Shown here piece by piece: positions 32,486 to 41,519 of a stretch of 64,000 nt of DNA (position 1 is its first letter; every line of letters begins with the position of its first letter). The notes beneath the pieces are model-generated. The model did no database searches, was not told the DNA's origin, and worked only from the letters and a program-made list of their open reading frames with translations. Position numbers and translations under genes: made by a program. The stretch comes from Parvularcula sp039818345 (GTDB lineage Bacteria; Pseudomonadota; Alphaproteobacteria; Caulobacterales; Parvularculaceae). The stretch spans positions 18,427 through 82,426 of the forward strand of contig JBCBUC010000015.1 in assembly GCA_039818345.1 (NCBI GenBank), given 5' to 3'.

Positions 32486-32817
32486 CTGAGGTTGATCGTG
32501 TAAGCCGCGGCGTAGCATGCCGCGATGGCGATGAACGGCGTGAAAAGGTGACGTCCCAGTTTGCTTTCCCGCCACACAAAACCGTTGAGGATCATCGCGA
32601 CGATAAAGCCGAAGGCGGCGCTTGCGCCGATGATCGCGATGTCGTCCGGGGTCACCCAACCAAAGGCGCTTTCTTCGTCGTCTGGTCGGCGTGCAAAATA
32701 GGCGATCACGGCAAGACCCCCCAGCCGGAAAATGATCCCAAAGGCAGACCGTAGGAAAAACGTCCCCAACATCACCAGGCCTGCTGCGATGAGGATCGTG
32801 ATTAGCTCATTGCTCAT
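32482..32817 (-). CDS. small membrane protein, unknown
   Basis: A 111-residue protein with three to four hydrophobic segments: ITILIAAGLVMLGTFFL, IIFRLGGLAVIAYFA, DIAIIGASAAFGFIVAMILN and LFTPFIAIAACYAAAY. A charged loop RRPDDEESAFGW separates the halves. I do not recognise a family. It converges on nuoD and shares the TTAA that ends both genes. Start at the ATG MSNELITIL, which follows GGGAGCCTATCC. Confidence 0.62.
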   Translation of the reverse strand: MSNELITILIAAGLVMLGTFFLRSAFGIIFRLGGLAVIAYFARRPDDEESAFGWVTPDDIAIIGASAAFGFIVAMILNGFVWRESKLGRHLFTPFIAIAACYAAAYTINLS

Positions 32818-32927
32818 GGATAGGCTCCCACCCTTACCCCAATGGTCTAGCACCGCCGCGCGCCTTTGTCGCTTCGACCTGTGAGATTTTCGCACGACGT
32901 GCTTCCGGACGGAAAGGCGAAGAGCGT

Positions 32928-34454
32928 ATGGGCCGGTTGCTATTGGTGCTGGGCGATCAATTGACCCGTAACATCGCTGCGTTGCGGGACGTCGAGCCCG
33001 GCGTTGACGTCATCCTGATGGCCGAAGTCGCGGCCGAGGCGACCTATGTTCGCCATCATAAGCAAAAACTGGTGTTTCTTTTCTCCGCCATGCGGGCATT
33101 TGCGGAAAGCTTGCGCGCCGAAGGTCTTACTGTTCGCTATATCCGCCTAAATGACGCCGACAACACCGGTTCACTGTTTGGCGAGGTGAAACGTGCGTTA
33201 GCAGAGGGACATCTCGATACCGTGGTGACCACGGCGAGTGGTGAGTATCGTCTCGCCGAAGAGATGGGCGCTTGGGCCCAACGGCTTAACACCCTTGTTG
33301 ATATTCTGGATGATGATCGATTTTTGTGCGCGATCGATGAATTTTCCCGATGGGCTGAAGGGCGTAAAACACTCCGTATGGAGTTCTTTTATCGTGAGAT
33401 GCGGAAAAAAACCGGCCTTTTGATGAATGATGGTGAACCAGAAGGCGGGCAATGGAATTTCGATCAAGAGAACCGAAAAAAACTCCCCAAAGGTTATCAG
33501 CCGCCACCCGCACCTAAGATCGTTGACCACCCCATCGTCCACGAGGTGAAGCAATTGGTTGAGGAAAGATTTCCTGACCACTTTGGTACGCTTGATGATT
33601 TTCGCTACGCCATCACACGCGACGACGCCCTCCGCCGACTTGATCAGTTCATTGATCATAGTTTGCCGCAATTCGGTGATTACCAAGATGCCATGGCAAC
33701 CGGTGAGGATTTCCTCAACCACGGGCTAATCTCCGCCTACCTCAACGCGGGTCTTTTAACGCCCTTGGAGGTCTGCGAAGCGGCGCAAGAGGCATATCAT
33801 GAAGGCCAAGCGCCGCTCAACGCGGTCGAGGGGTTCATTCGCCAAGTGATTGGCTGGCGAGAGTTCGTACGCGGCATCTATTGGCACCTGATGCCGGCAT
33901 ACAAAGAGACCAATGCACTGAAAGCAGATTTACCGCTTCCTGATTTTTACTGGTCAGCGGAGACTGAAATGCATTGCATGGCAGAGGCTGTGCGCAACAC
34001 CAGAGACCATGCGTATGCTCACCATATCCAGCGGCTGATGGTGACAGGTAACCTGGCGCTCTTGCTTGGTGTCCGGCCCGCTGAGATTGGTGATTGGTAC
34101 CTCGCTGTCTACGCGGATGCCTATGAATGGGTGGAGTTGCCGAATGTCCACGGCATGGCGATTTGGGCGGATGGTGGTGTTCTCGGCTCTAAGCCTTATG
34201 CGGCATCAGGCGCTTACATCAACCGAATGTCCAACTATTGCCGGGCCTGCCGCTTTAAAGTGTCCCAAAAAACCGGTTCCGAGGCATGTCCCTTTAATTA
34301 TCTTTACTGGGACTTTTTGATGAGAAACGAGGACACTCTGCGCGGCAACCCGCGCATGGGTCTTGTGTTTAAAAACCTCGACAAAAAGAGTGCTGACGAG
34401 AAAGCTGATCTCAGGAAATCAGCCAAGCAGTTTTTCACGCAGTTGGAGGGATGA
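32928..34454 (+). CDS. iron-sulfur (6-4) photolyase / cryptochrome-like protein (FeS-BCP)
   Basis: Flavoprotein of the bacterial cryptochrome/photolyase branch that carries a 4Fe-4S cluster and repairs (6-4) photoproducts or senses light. The 508-residue protein starts LLLVLGDQLTRNIAALRD, the antenna-domain signature of this branch, has the FAD pocket around GFIRQVIGWREFVRGIYWHL and HHIQRLMVTGNLALLLGVRP, VELPNVHGMAIWADGGVLGS, and four cluster Cys: one in EMHCMAEAV, two in NYCRACRF and one in GSEACPFNYLYWDF. Its stop overlaps the next gene by four bases. Confidence 0.92.
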   Translation: MGRLLLVLGDQLTRNIAALRDVEPGVDVILMAEVAAEATYVRHHKQKLVFLFSAMRAFAESLRAEGLTVRYIRLNDADNTGSLFGEVKRALAEGHLDTVVTTASGEYRLAEEMGAWAQRLNTLVDILDDDRFLCAIDEFSRWAEGRKTLRMEFFYREMRKKTGLLMNDGEPEGGQWNFDQENRKKLPKGYQPPPAPKIVDHPIVHEVKQLVEERFPDHFGTLDDFRYAITRDDALRRLDQFIDHSLPQFGDYQDAMATGEDFLNHGLISAYLNAGLLTPLEVCEAAQEAYHEGQAPLNAVEGFIRQVIGWREFVRGIYWHLMPAYKETNALKADLPLPDFYWSAETEMHCMAEAVRNTRDHAYAHHIQRLMVTGNLALLLGVRPAEIGDWYLAVYADAYEWVELPNVHGMAIWADGGVLGSKPYAASGAYINRMSNYCRACRFKVSQKTGSEACPFNYLYWDFLMRNEDTLRGNPRMGLVFKNLDKKSADEKADLRKSAKQFFTQLEG

Positions 34455-34816
34455 TGGCCAAGAACATCTTGGGAGAGGAGCTTCAGGTCTGTGGCTGTGA
34501 CCCTATGACGGGCTGGACGCGCAACGGTTCGTGTGAAACCGGTGCGCAGGATCACGGTAACCATACCATCTGTGCCGTGATGACCGAGGAGTTTTTGCGG
34601 TACACACAAGAGAGGGGTAATGACCTCTCGACGCCGCGGCCGGAGTTTCGCTTTCCTGGCCTCAAACCCGGTGATCGGTGGTGTTTGTGTGCCTCCCGTT
34701 GGGAGGAAGCGAGGGAGGTGGGGAAGGCCCCGCCCGTTATCCTTGCCGCATGCCATGAGAAGGCGCTCGAGGTTGTCGATCTCAACCTTCTTAAAGCCCA
34801 TCGAGGCGATCAATAA
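34451..34816 (+). CDS. DUF2237 family protein
   Basis: A 121-residue protein of the DUF2237 family: LGEELQVCGCDPMTGWTRNG, SCETGAQDHGNHTICAVMT, FLRYTQERGNDLSTPRPEF, FPGLKPGDRWCLCASRWEEA and APPVILAACHEKALEVV. Several Cys (VCGC, WCLC) suggest metal binding or disulfides, not shown. ATGA overlap with the photolyase gene means coupled translation; the pair recurs in many bacteria. Function is unknown. A second ATG three bases on could be the start. Confidence 0.85.
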   Translation: MMAKNILGEELQVCGCDPMTGWTRNGSCETGAQDHGNHTICAVMTEEFLRYTQERGNDLSTPRPEFRFPGLKPGDRWCLCASRWEEAREVGKAPPVILAACHEKALEVVDLNLLKAHRGDQ

Positions 34817-34844
34817 AAAACCCGAAAAGCAAGCTTCCCGGGTT
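34813..34844. terminator. bidirectional terminator between DUF2237 and pnp
   Basis: AACCCG...CGGGTT stem with an inner paired part (GGAAGC/GCTTTT) and an A-run on the left end, so that the minus-strand pnp transcript ends in TTTTTT. On the plus strand there is little U run, so it mainly serves pnp. Confidence 0.8.
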
Positions 34845-34867
34845 GATCAGTTTCCTGATGAGAAGAC

Positions 34868-36988
34868 TTAGTCGTCGTCTTTCTCGATCTCTTTGCCGGT
34901 CTCTTGATCGACGATTTTCATCGACAGCTTGACCTTACCGCGATCGTCAAAGCCGAGGAGTTTGACCCAAACCTCATCGCCTTCTTTGACGATATCGGTG
35001 GTTTTCTCTGCACGGCCTGGCGCAAGCTGGCTGATATGCACCAGTCCATCGCGTGCCCCAAAGAAGTTGACGAAGGCGCCAAAGTCCATGGTTTTGACCA
35101 CTTTGCCGCGATAGATCTCGCCGACTTCTGGTTCGTCCGTGATCGACTTGATCCACTTAACGGCCGCTTCGATCTCCGACTTCTGCGACGAGGCGATTTT
35201 GATCACACCCTCATCGTCGATATTCACTTTGGCGCCAGTGGTTTCGACAATCTCGCGGATCACTTTGCCGCCTGAACCGATCACTTCACGGATCTTCTCT
35301 TTAGGGATCGTCATGGTTTCGATGCGCGGCGCAAACTCGCCAAGATCATCACGGCTTTCACCGAGTGCCTTGCCCATTTCGCCCAGGATATGCAGGCGAC
35401 CGTCTTTGGCTTGGGCGAGGGCCGTTTGCATAATGTCCTCGGTGATCCCTGCCACCTTGATGTCCATCTGCAGGCTGGTGACACCTTCGGTCGTACCGGC
35501 CACCTTAAAGTCCATATCGCCCAGATGATCTTCATCACCCAAGATATCAGAGAGGACTGCGTGTTGATCGCCTTCGAGGATCAGACCCATGGCGATACCA
35601 GCGACGGCGCGCTTGATTGGGACGCCTGCGTCCATCATCGCAAGAGAAGATCCGCACACGGTCGCCATCGACGATGAGCCGTTGGACTCGGTGATCTCAG
35701 AAACCAGCCGAATAACGTAAGGGAACTCGTCTTCTTTCGGCAGGACAGCGCGAACAGCCCGCCATGCGAGCTTGCCATGACCGATCTCGCGGCGACCTGG
35801 CGAACCCATGCGGCCCGTCTCCCCCACCGAATAGGGCGGGAAGTTGTAGTGCAGCATGAAGTTTTCTTTGTACGTACCCTCGAGCGCATCGATGAACTGT
35901 TCGTCATCGGATGTTCCCAAGGTTGCGACCACGATTGATTGGGTTTCGCCTCGGGTAAAGAGGGCCGAACCATGCGTACGAGGTAAGACGCCGACCTCGG
36001 AAAGGATCGGGCGAATGTCGGTGGTCGTCCGACCGTCAATCCGGCCGCCGGTTTCGATAATCTGTCCCCGCACGATCTCCGACTCAAGATCTTTGAGAAG
36101 ACCGCCAAGGATCACGCCGTCGACAGGATCAGCGACATCTTCGCCGGCGAGCGCTTCTTTGGTGGCCGATTTCACGTCACCGACTTTGCCGTAACGCTCT
36201 TGTTTGTCGGTCAGCTTGTAAGCGTCGCGGAGGCCCGCTTCTGCCAGTTCCCGGACCCGCGGCATGACATCGGAATGATCAGGCGGGGTGTAGTCCCAAG
36301 GTTCCTTGGCGCATTCTTCGGCAAAGCTGATGATCAGGTCGATCGCTTCTTGGCTTGCTTTGTGTCCAGCCATGACCGCGCCGAGCATGATGTCTTCGGA
36401 GAGCTCATCCGCTTCGGACTCGACCATCATCACAGCGTTTTGTGTGCCCGCCATCACGAGGTCGAGCTGGGTTCCTTCCAACTCAGGAACAGTGGGGTTG
36501 ATGACATAGCCGCCGTCTTTATAGGCGACCCGCGCGGCGCCAATTGGTCCCATGAAAGGGATGCCAGAAATGGTGAGGGCTGCAGAAGCCGCCACCATGC
36601 CCAGGACGTCAGGATCGTTTTCGAGGTCGTGACTCATCACGGTGATGACGACCTGCACTTCGTTTTTAAAGCCCGGCGCGAAAAGGGGTCGGATCGGACG
36701 GTCGATCAGACGGCTGGTGAGTGTCTCTTTTTCTGACGGACGACCTTCGCGTTTAAAAAAGCCGCCGGGAATACGGCCAGCTGCATAGGCTTTTTCTTGG
36801 TAGTTGACGGTCAGCGGGAAGAAGTCCTGCCCAGGCTTCGCCTCGCGCTGGCCGACGACGGTCGCTAGCACGGTGGTTTCGCCATAGGTGGCGAGCACAG
36901 CGCCATCGGCTTGGCGCGCGATGCGGCCGCTTTCGAGGGTGAGCTCGCGGCCCGCCCAAGTCATGGTTTTCTTGGTAATGGTGAACAT
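34868..36988 (-). CDS. pnp: polyribonucleotide nucleotidyltransferase (PNPase)
   Basis: 3'-to-5' phosphorolytic exoribonuclease and degradosome component, a trimer in the cytoplasm. The 706-residue protein has two RNase PH domains (N: VLATYGETTVLATVVGQREA, GGFFKREGRPSEKETLTSRL; C: FTRGETQSIVVATLGT, YNFPPYSVGETGRMGSPGRR and EITESNGSSSMATVCGSSLA), a helical linker, a KH domain (IREVIGSGGKVIREIVETTG) and an S1 domain (GEIYRGKVVKTMDFGAFVNF). Downstream of rpsO, the usual order, with a terminator between them. Confidence 0.98.
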   Translation of the reverse strand: MFTITKKTMTWAGRELTLESGRIARQADGAVLATYGETTVLATVVGQREAKPGQDFFPLTVNYQEKAYAAGRIPGGFFKREGRPSEKETLTSRLIDRPIRPLFAPGFKNEVQVVITVMSHDLENDPDVLGMVAASAALTISGIPFMGPIGAARVAYKDGGYVINPTVPELEGTQLDLVMAGTQNAVMMVESEADELSEDIMLGAVMAGHKASQEAIDLIISFAEECAKEPWDYTPPDHSDVMPRVRELAEAGLRDAYKLTDKQERYGKVGDVKSATKEALAGEDVADPVDGVILGGLLKDLESEIVRGQIIETGGRIDGRTTTDIRPILSEVGVLPRTHGSALFTRGETQSIVVATLGTSDDEQFIDALEGTYKENFMLHYNFPPYSVGETGRMGSPGRREIGHGKLAWRAVRAVLPKEDEFPYVIRLVSEITESNGSSSMATVCGSSLAMMDAGVPIKRAVAGIAMGLILEGDQHAVLSDILGDEDHLGDMDFKVAGTTEGVTSLQMDIKVAGITEDIMQTALAQAKDGRLHILGEMGKALGESRDDLGEFAPRIETMTIPKEKIREVIGSGGKVIREIVETTGAKVNIDDEGVIKIASSQKSEIEAAVKWIKSITDEPEVGEIYRGKVVKTMDFGAFVNFFGARDGLVHISQLAPGRAEKTTDIVKEGDEVWVKLLGFDDRGKVKLSMKIVDQETGKEIEKDDD

Positions 36989-37119
36989 AAGGAGTTTTCA
37001 GTTTCTCATAGCCCCGGGCCGGATTGCCGTTGGGGCACTTTCTTGTCTCGCTCGTCTCGCGATCTTGCCGCTCTTGGAGGGCTTGCGCGCGCCGCGCAAC
37101 AGTGGGGTGTCGTGCAACG

Positions 37120-37154
37120 AAAAAAGCCCGGGCCAACGGGCGTTGGCGCGGGCT
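37120..37154 (-). terminator. rpsO terminator/processing hairpin
   Basis: On the minus strand AGCCCG-C-GCCAACG pairs with CGTTGGC-C-CGGGCT around a short CC loop, then TTTTT. It lies 22 bp after the rpsO stop and 131 bp before pnp. In other bacteria this hairpin partly reads through to pnp. Confidence 0.88.
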
Positions 37155-37176
37155 GACCGATCGAAAAAGAGCGAAT

Positions 37177-37446
37177 TTAGCGGCGCAGGCCGAGCCGGGA
37201 AATCAAGCTTTGGTAGCGTTCCTCGTTCTTGCCTTTGACATAATCGAGCAAGTTCCGGCGCTGAGAGACCATTTTCAAAAGACCGCGGCGCGAGTGGTTG
37301 TCTTTTTTATGCTCTTTGAAGTGGTCGGTCAGGTTGTTGATCCGCTCGGTGAGGATCGCGACTTGAACTTCAGGGCTACCGGTGTCGCCGTCTTTGGTGG
37401 CGTACTCGGTCATGAGCGCAGATTTGCGCTCTTGGCTAATCGACAT
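37177..37446 (-). CDS. rpsO: 30S ribosomal protein S15
   Basis: Primary 16S rRNA-binding protein of 89 residues, normal length. MSISQERKSALMTEYATKDG, the conserved TGSPEVQVAILTERINNLTD and HSRRGLLKMVSQRRNLLDYV cover the four-helix fold. Start at the ATG after GGAGACATCG. Normally preceded by truB; here the upstream neighbour is a divergent TonB-dependent receptor. Confidence 0.98.
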   Translation of the reverse strand: MSISQERKSALMTEYATKDGDTGSPEVQVAILTERINNLTDHFKEHKKDNHSRRGLLKMVSQRRNLLDYVKGKNEERYQSLISRLGLRR

Positions 37447-37561
37447 CGATGTCTCCGTGCGCCGTAAAAACAAAAAAGGTGCCGGGGCGCCGTCCAGCGA
37501 GAGATGGCGGATATCGGAAGAACCGCAAAAAGGCAAGTCCTCCGTCAACGCCGTGTGCGTC

Positions 37562-37590
37562 GCAATATTGTGCGGCGCGATCTCGCTCAA
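37562..37590 (-). promoter_or_regulatory. candidate rpsO promoter
   Basis: On the minus strand TTGAGC (37585-37590) and TATTGC (37562-37567) are spaced by 17 bp, 116 bp before the rpsO start. The -10 is only a moderate match to the housekeeping consensus. Confidence 0.35.
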
Positions 37591-37665
37591 AACTTTTGCG
37601 GCGCAACAGAAAAAGCTCGATAAACCCCGGTAAAATGTAGATATTTGGCAACAGGTCGGCTCATT

Positions 37666-37682
37666 GCAGTGGCATGCACTGC
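37666..37682. promoter_or_regulatory. possible operator upstream of the receptor gene
   Basis: Perfect 6-bp dyad GCAGTG-GCATG-CACTGC, about 90 bp before the TonB-dependent receptor start. Position fits an operator; no known regulator matches by eye. Confidence 0.3.
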
Positions 37683-37772
37683 TCAGGCATTTCCTTCTGC
37701 AACGACAGCTGCGTACTTTCAGCCATCAACGACGCGGAAAATCCAAATCCGTGCTAATCCGGAGGAAACACT

Positions 37773-40466
37773 ATGCAGCGATCGCTTATGGCGACAGCAT
37801 CCGCAATCTCTATGGCTTTATGCCTGGTACCAGGGGCTGCAATGGCTCAGAGCCAGGACGAAATTATCGTCACCGGTTCGTTCATTAAGAAAAAGAACCA
37901 GAGCGACTTGCCCTCACCGCTGCAAACGGTGACCGCGGCCAATATCGATAGTATCGGTGCACAGAATATCGGGGACATCACCCAGACGCTGACCATCAAC
38001 ACAGGCGCCCAAAACAACCCTGACGCTTTCACCCAGAACGCAACCGCAGGGACGTCGAACATCAACCTGCGTGGCCTCGGCGTCGGTTCGACGCTCGTCT
38101 TGCTCAATGGCAAACGCCAGGTCCTTTCGGGTGCATCCACCAATGACGGGGTCAACTTCGTTGATACGTCGTCGCTTGTGCCGATGATTGCGATCCAGCG
38201 CGTGGAGATCCTCAAAGATGGTGCATCGGCCATCTACGGTTCCGACGCTGTGGCTGGCGTGGTGAACTTTATCACGCGTGAAAGCTTTGACGGCGTTTTG
38301 CTGTCCGGCACCTACACCAGTCACCAAAGCGAAGGCGATTACGACGAATTCAACATTGAGGGCCTTTACGGTAAAGACTTCGATCGCGGATCAATTATGT
38401 TGGCCGCGTCCTATCTTGACCGATCGCCGCTCACGACTTCGGAGCGTCGGCTTTCACGGCCGCAGGATGACTCCTCGATCCTGGGTAATCCGGGTGCGTT
38501 CTTTGGTGCACCTGGCCTTCCCGCCGGTGCGCCTGCAATTGACCCGGGCTGTGCCGATGGTGGTGGCATCCCAACGGCCGCATCTCCTGCAGACCCCACA
38601 GCAGCGGTTGTCGGTTTCTGTAGCTTTGACTTCGGTGACTTCTTCAACCTGGTCCCTGATGAGCAGCGGCTCAACATCTTCGCTCGCAGTGAGTTTGATG
38701 TGACCGACTCCATCAACTGGAGCATGGAGTTCGGCTACGCTGATAACGAAGCAACCCGGGGCAACTCGCCGACCTTCCCCTTCCTTCAGCTCGGGGCAGC
38801 CACCATTCCTGGGCCTGAAGTTGCTGGATTGGGCGCTGATGGAAACCCATTCAATCTCTTCCCCAACTCCGTTGTGTTCCTTGGCCGGGCCATTGGTAAT
38901 GGCGGTGAAGTCTCGCCGAGTGACGGTGAATCGGAGACATGGCGCTTCTCGACGACGATTGGCGGCGATATCGGCACCGGTGCATGGGAATTTTCATTCA
39001 CGCGCGCCAGCAACGATTATAGCTTTGCGACAGAAGATACGGTCACTGACCGTTATGGCTGTGCGCTGCAAGGCTTCCAATCGCTCTTTGGTCTCGACTG
39101 TTCGTCTGCCAATCCTGACCTCACAACGGGCGGTTTGACGGTTCCCGCTGTGGGAACGTTCATCAACCCGTTCTCGACATCGCTCACGGGTGTTGCACCG
39201 AATGATCCAGCACTTCTCGACTATATCATTGGGGTCCAAGTCCGCGAGTATGAGTCCGATCTAACCGTCGTGGAAGCTGTGGTGAGCCAAGAGCTTTTCC
39301 AAATGCCAGCCGGTCCGTTCAGTGTCGCGGTCGGTGCTCAGTACCGGGATAACGATCTCTCGCAGGAAGTCGATGAGCTTTCCGCGGCAGACGCGTTTGC
39401 GTTCTTGGTCGGCGGCAGGGACTTTGACGGTAGCCAAGACGTTTACGCGTTCTTCGGTGAGGCCTCGATCCCTGTGACCAGTTGGATGGACCTGCAGGTG
39501 GCGGTCCGCCACGAGAGTTATGGCGACGATGAAGGCGGTTCAACCACCGATCCGAAGGTTGCTGTTCTTATGCGTCCGCATGAGACACTCTCGCTTCGCG
39601 GGTCATACTCGACGTCGTTCCGCGCGCCGTCGGTGTTCCAGCAGTTCGGTGAGTCAACGACGCTCCAGCAAGTGTTTGACCCAGCGAATAATAATGCGCA
39701 GGCCTTTGTCGCCGTCAGGACTCTTGCTCCTGAGGGCAGTGCACGGCCACTCGATCCTGAAGAGTCGGAAGCCTTCAACGTTGGGGCGACGTGGTCACCT
39801 GTTCCTGGTCTGAGCTTAGACATCGACTACTTCAACTTCAGCTTCGAGAACGTCATTATCCAGACGAACCCGCAAGCCCTGTTGAACGCCGACCCAACCG
39901 GTGATGCGATTGTTCGTTCGCCGGCCAACACGGTTCTGCAGATCAACAACGACTTCGTGAACGCGTCGTCCGTTGATACATCAGGTATCGACTTCAACGC
40001 TGCGTGGGATATCGACGTCGGTGAATGGGGTACGATCACCCCAAGCCTGAACGGTACCTACATTCTCGAGTATGATCTGGAAGATCCGCAGGCTGGTTCG
40101 GTTGAGGGGGCTGGTACCCGGAACTTTACTAATTTCGGCTCGCCAACGCCTGAGCTCCGTCTTAATGCAGGTGTCGCCTGGAATAAAGGACCACATACCT
40201 TCAACGCGTTTGTCCGTCATATTGGTAGCTATGACGATGACCAGAACGTTGGTGTCGAAGTCGACTCCGATACCCGGATCGATCTGCAATACACAGTGGC
40301 ACTCAATGAGTTCTTGGACCGTGAACAAGTGACCCGGTTCACCATTGGTGGTCGGAACATCACAGGAGAGACTGCACCGCAGGTCTTCACCAACGGCGGT
40401 TTCGACTCGCGGGTGCATGATCCTCGGGGCGCACTGCTGTATTTCGGCGTTGATCTCGAATTCTAA
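37773..40466 (+). CDS. TonB-dependent outer-membrane receptor
   Basis: An 897-residue gated beta barrel. Signal peptide MQRSLMATASAISMALCLVPGAAMAQ, then EIIVTGSFIKKKNQSDLPSP, a TonB-box-like start and the plug domain (INLRGLGVGSTLVLLNGKRQ, IQRVEILKDGASAIYGSDAV, AGVVNFITRESFDGV). The barrel runs from about residue 170 to the end; it includes SLRGSYSTSFRAPSVFQQF, EESEAFNVGATWSPVPGLSL, and ends LLYFGVDLEF with terminal Phe. Receptors of this size and plug type import large substrates such as peptides or glycans; the ligand is not predictable. Start has GGAGG at ideal distance. Confidence 0.95.
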   Translation: MQRSLMATASAISMALCLVPGAAMAQSQDEIIVTGSFIKKKNQSDLPSPLQTVTAANIDSIGAQNIGDITQTLTINTGAQNNPDAFTQNATAGTSNINLRGLGVGSTLVLLNGKRQVLSGASTNDGVNFVDTSSLVPMIAIQRVEILKDGASAIYGSDAVAGVVNFITRESFDGVLLSGTYTSHQSEGDYDEFNIEGLYGKDFDRGSIMLAASYLDRSPLTTSERRLSRPQDDSSILGNPGAFFGAPGLPAGAPAIDPGCADGGGIPTAASPADPTAAVVGFCSFDFGDFFNLVPDEQRLNIFARSEFDVTDSINWSMEFGYADNEATRGNSPTFPFLQLGAATIPGPEVAGLGADGNPFNLFPNSVVFLGRAIGNGGEVSPSDGESETWRFSTTIGGDIGTGAWEFSFTRASNDYSFATEDTVTDRYGCALQGFQSLFGLDCSSANPDLTTGGLTVPAVGTFINPFSTSLTGVAPNDPALLDYIIGVQVREYESDLTVVEAVVSQELFQMPAGPFSVAVGAQYRDNDLSQEVDELSAADAFAFLVGGRDFDGSQDVYAFFGEASIPVTSWMDLQVAVRHESYGDDEGGSTTDPKVAVLMRPHETLSLRGSYSTSFRAPSVFQQFGESTTLQQVFDPANNNAQAFVAVRTLAPEGSARPLDPEESEAFNVGATWSPVPGLSLDIDYFNFSFENVIIQTNPQALLNADPTGDAIVRSPANTVLQINNDFVNASSVDTSGIDFNAAWDIDVGEWGTITPSLNGTYILEYDLEDPQAGSVEGAGTRNFTNFGSPTPELRLNAGVAWNKGPHTFNAFVRHIGSYDDDQNVGVEVDSDTRIDLQYTVALNEFLDREQVTRFTIGGRNITGETAPQVFTNGGFDSRVHDPRGALLYFGVDLEF

Positions 40467-40493
40467 TTACATCAAAAAAGTAGGTAACAACTG

Positions 40494-40521
40494 CCCCGCG
40501 TCGCCGACGCGGGGTTTTTTT
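40494..40521 (+). terminator. terminator of the TonB-dependent receptor gene
   Basis: CCCCGCGTC-GCC-GACGCGGGG followed by seven T, 27 bp after the stop. Strong intrinsic terminator. Confidence 0.93.
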
Positions 40522-40611
40522 GTTGGTGGCCTGAGGAAAAACCGCTGATGGTTCAGCCCTCAAGACACCGAAAAATCAAAACAGCCCAGGGTTGAAATGC
40601 AAAGGCCTTGA

Positions 40612-40626
40612 TTAACGCTTGTTCAA
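40612..40626. promoter_or_regulatory. CtrA-like site upstream of motA
   Basis: TTAA-CGCTTGT-TCAA followed by C: one mismatch to the CtrA box TTAA-N7-TTAA, 23 bp before the motA start. Similar sites occur before flgB and motB in this window. Confidence 0.5.
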
Positions 40627-40649
40627 CCTATGCGCGCATAGGAGAGCGT

Positions 40650-41516
40650 ATGGTTGCGCTTCTCGGTGTTCTGGTGACGATGGTCATGGTTTTCGGCGGC
40701 TACACGCTGGCCGGAGGCAAGATCGAAATCATCCTTCACGCTTTGCCGTTCGAGATGATGATGATCGGCGGCGCGGCCGTCGGTGCGTTTATCTCCGGCA
40801 ATGATGGCGCCGTCATCAAGCACACCGGCGCTGATCTTGGTGCGATGATCAAGGGCCCCAAGTTCAGCAAATCAGACTATCAAGATCTTCTTTGTCTTCT
40901 TCACACCCTTCTTGATCTTGGTGCGAAAGACCCAACGGAACTCGAACGGTCGATCGAAGCGCCGCAAGAATCGCAGATTTTCCAAGCTTACCCCAAACTT
41001 CTTGGTGATAAGTACACGGTGGAAATCATCTGTGATACCTTACGCTCAATGATCATGAACTTCGACAATGCGTTCCAGGTCGAAGAAATGCTCGAAAAAC
41101 AGCTCATGCAGATGAAGGAGGATAGCCTCCACGGTGCGCATGCGCTGGGCAAGGTGGCAGACGCGCTTCCCGCCTTGGGCATTGTCGCGGCTGTGCTCGG
41201 CGTCATCAAGACGATGGCATCGATCGACAAGCCGCCGGAAATCCTAGGACAGATGATTGGCTCGGCCCTGGTGGGAACATTTCTCGGTGTGTTCTTGGCA
41301 TACGGCATTGTTGGCCCGTTCGCTGAACGTGTGCGCCAGGTGCGGGAGGAGGAGCAGGCCTTCTACGGCCTCATCCGCGAAGTCCTGGTGCACTGGCTCC
41401 ATGCGCACCCTGCAGTGATGTGCATCGAAGTGGGGCGGCGCAACGCACCCGGCAAAATGCGGCCGAGCTTTATCGAAATGGACGAGGCCATCCGCAGCAT
41501 GAAGAAAGCAGCCTAA
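40650..41516 (+). CDS. motA: flagellar motor stator protein MotA
   Basis: Proton-channel stator subunit in the inner membrane. The 288-residue protein starts MVALLGVLVTMVMVFGGYTL, has GGKIEIILHALPFEMMMIGG (second helix), a large cytoplasmic loop containing the Arg/Glu rotor-contact residues around ICDTLRSMI, and helices 3-4 (ALPALGIVAAVLGVIKTMAS and GSALVGTFLGVFLAYGIVGP with the conserved Pro). Start at the ATG behind GGAGAGCGT. The partner motB is 14 kb downstream. Confidence 0.95.
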   Translation: MVALLGVLVTMVMVFGGYTLAGGKIEIILHALPFEMMMIGGAAVGAFISGNDGAVIKHTGADLGAMIKGPKFSKSDYQDLLCLLHTLLDLGAKDPTELERSIEAPQESQIFQAYPKLLGDKYTVEIICDTLRSMIMNFDNAFQVEEMLEKQLMQMKEDSLHGAHALGKVADALPALGIVAAVLGVIKTMASIDKPPEILGQMIGSALVGTFLGVFLAYGIVGPFAERVRQVREEEQAFYGLIREVLVHWLHAHPAVMCIEVGRRNAPGKMRPSFIEMDEAIRSMKKAA

Positions 41517-41519
41517 TTC

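Larger units (their letters stand above)
37447..37772. other. 326-bp divergent gap between rpsO and the TonB-dependent receptor
   Basis: Holds the promoters of both genes and no gene that I can support. A candidate rpsO promoter is at 37562-37590 and a small dyad at 37666-37682 faces the receptor. The receptor's GGAGG lies at its right end. Confidence 0.6.

Noticed and set aside
37666..37682. Riboswitch upstream of the TonB-dependent receptor
   Set aside because: I looked for a cobalamin or other riboswitch; only a short dyad is present, without the conserved cores.
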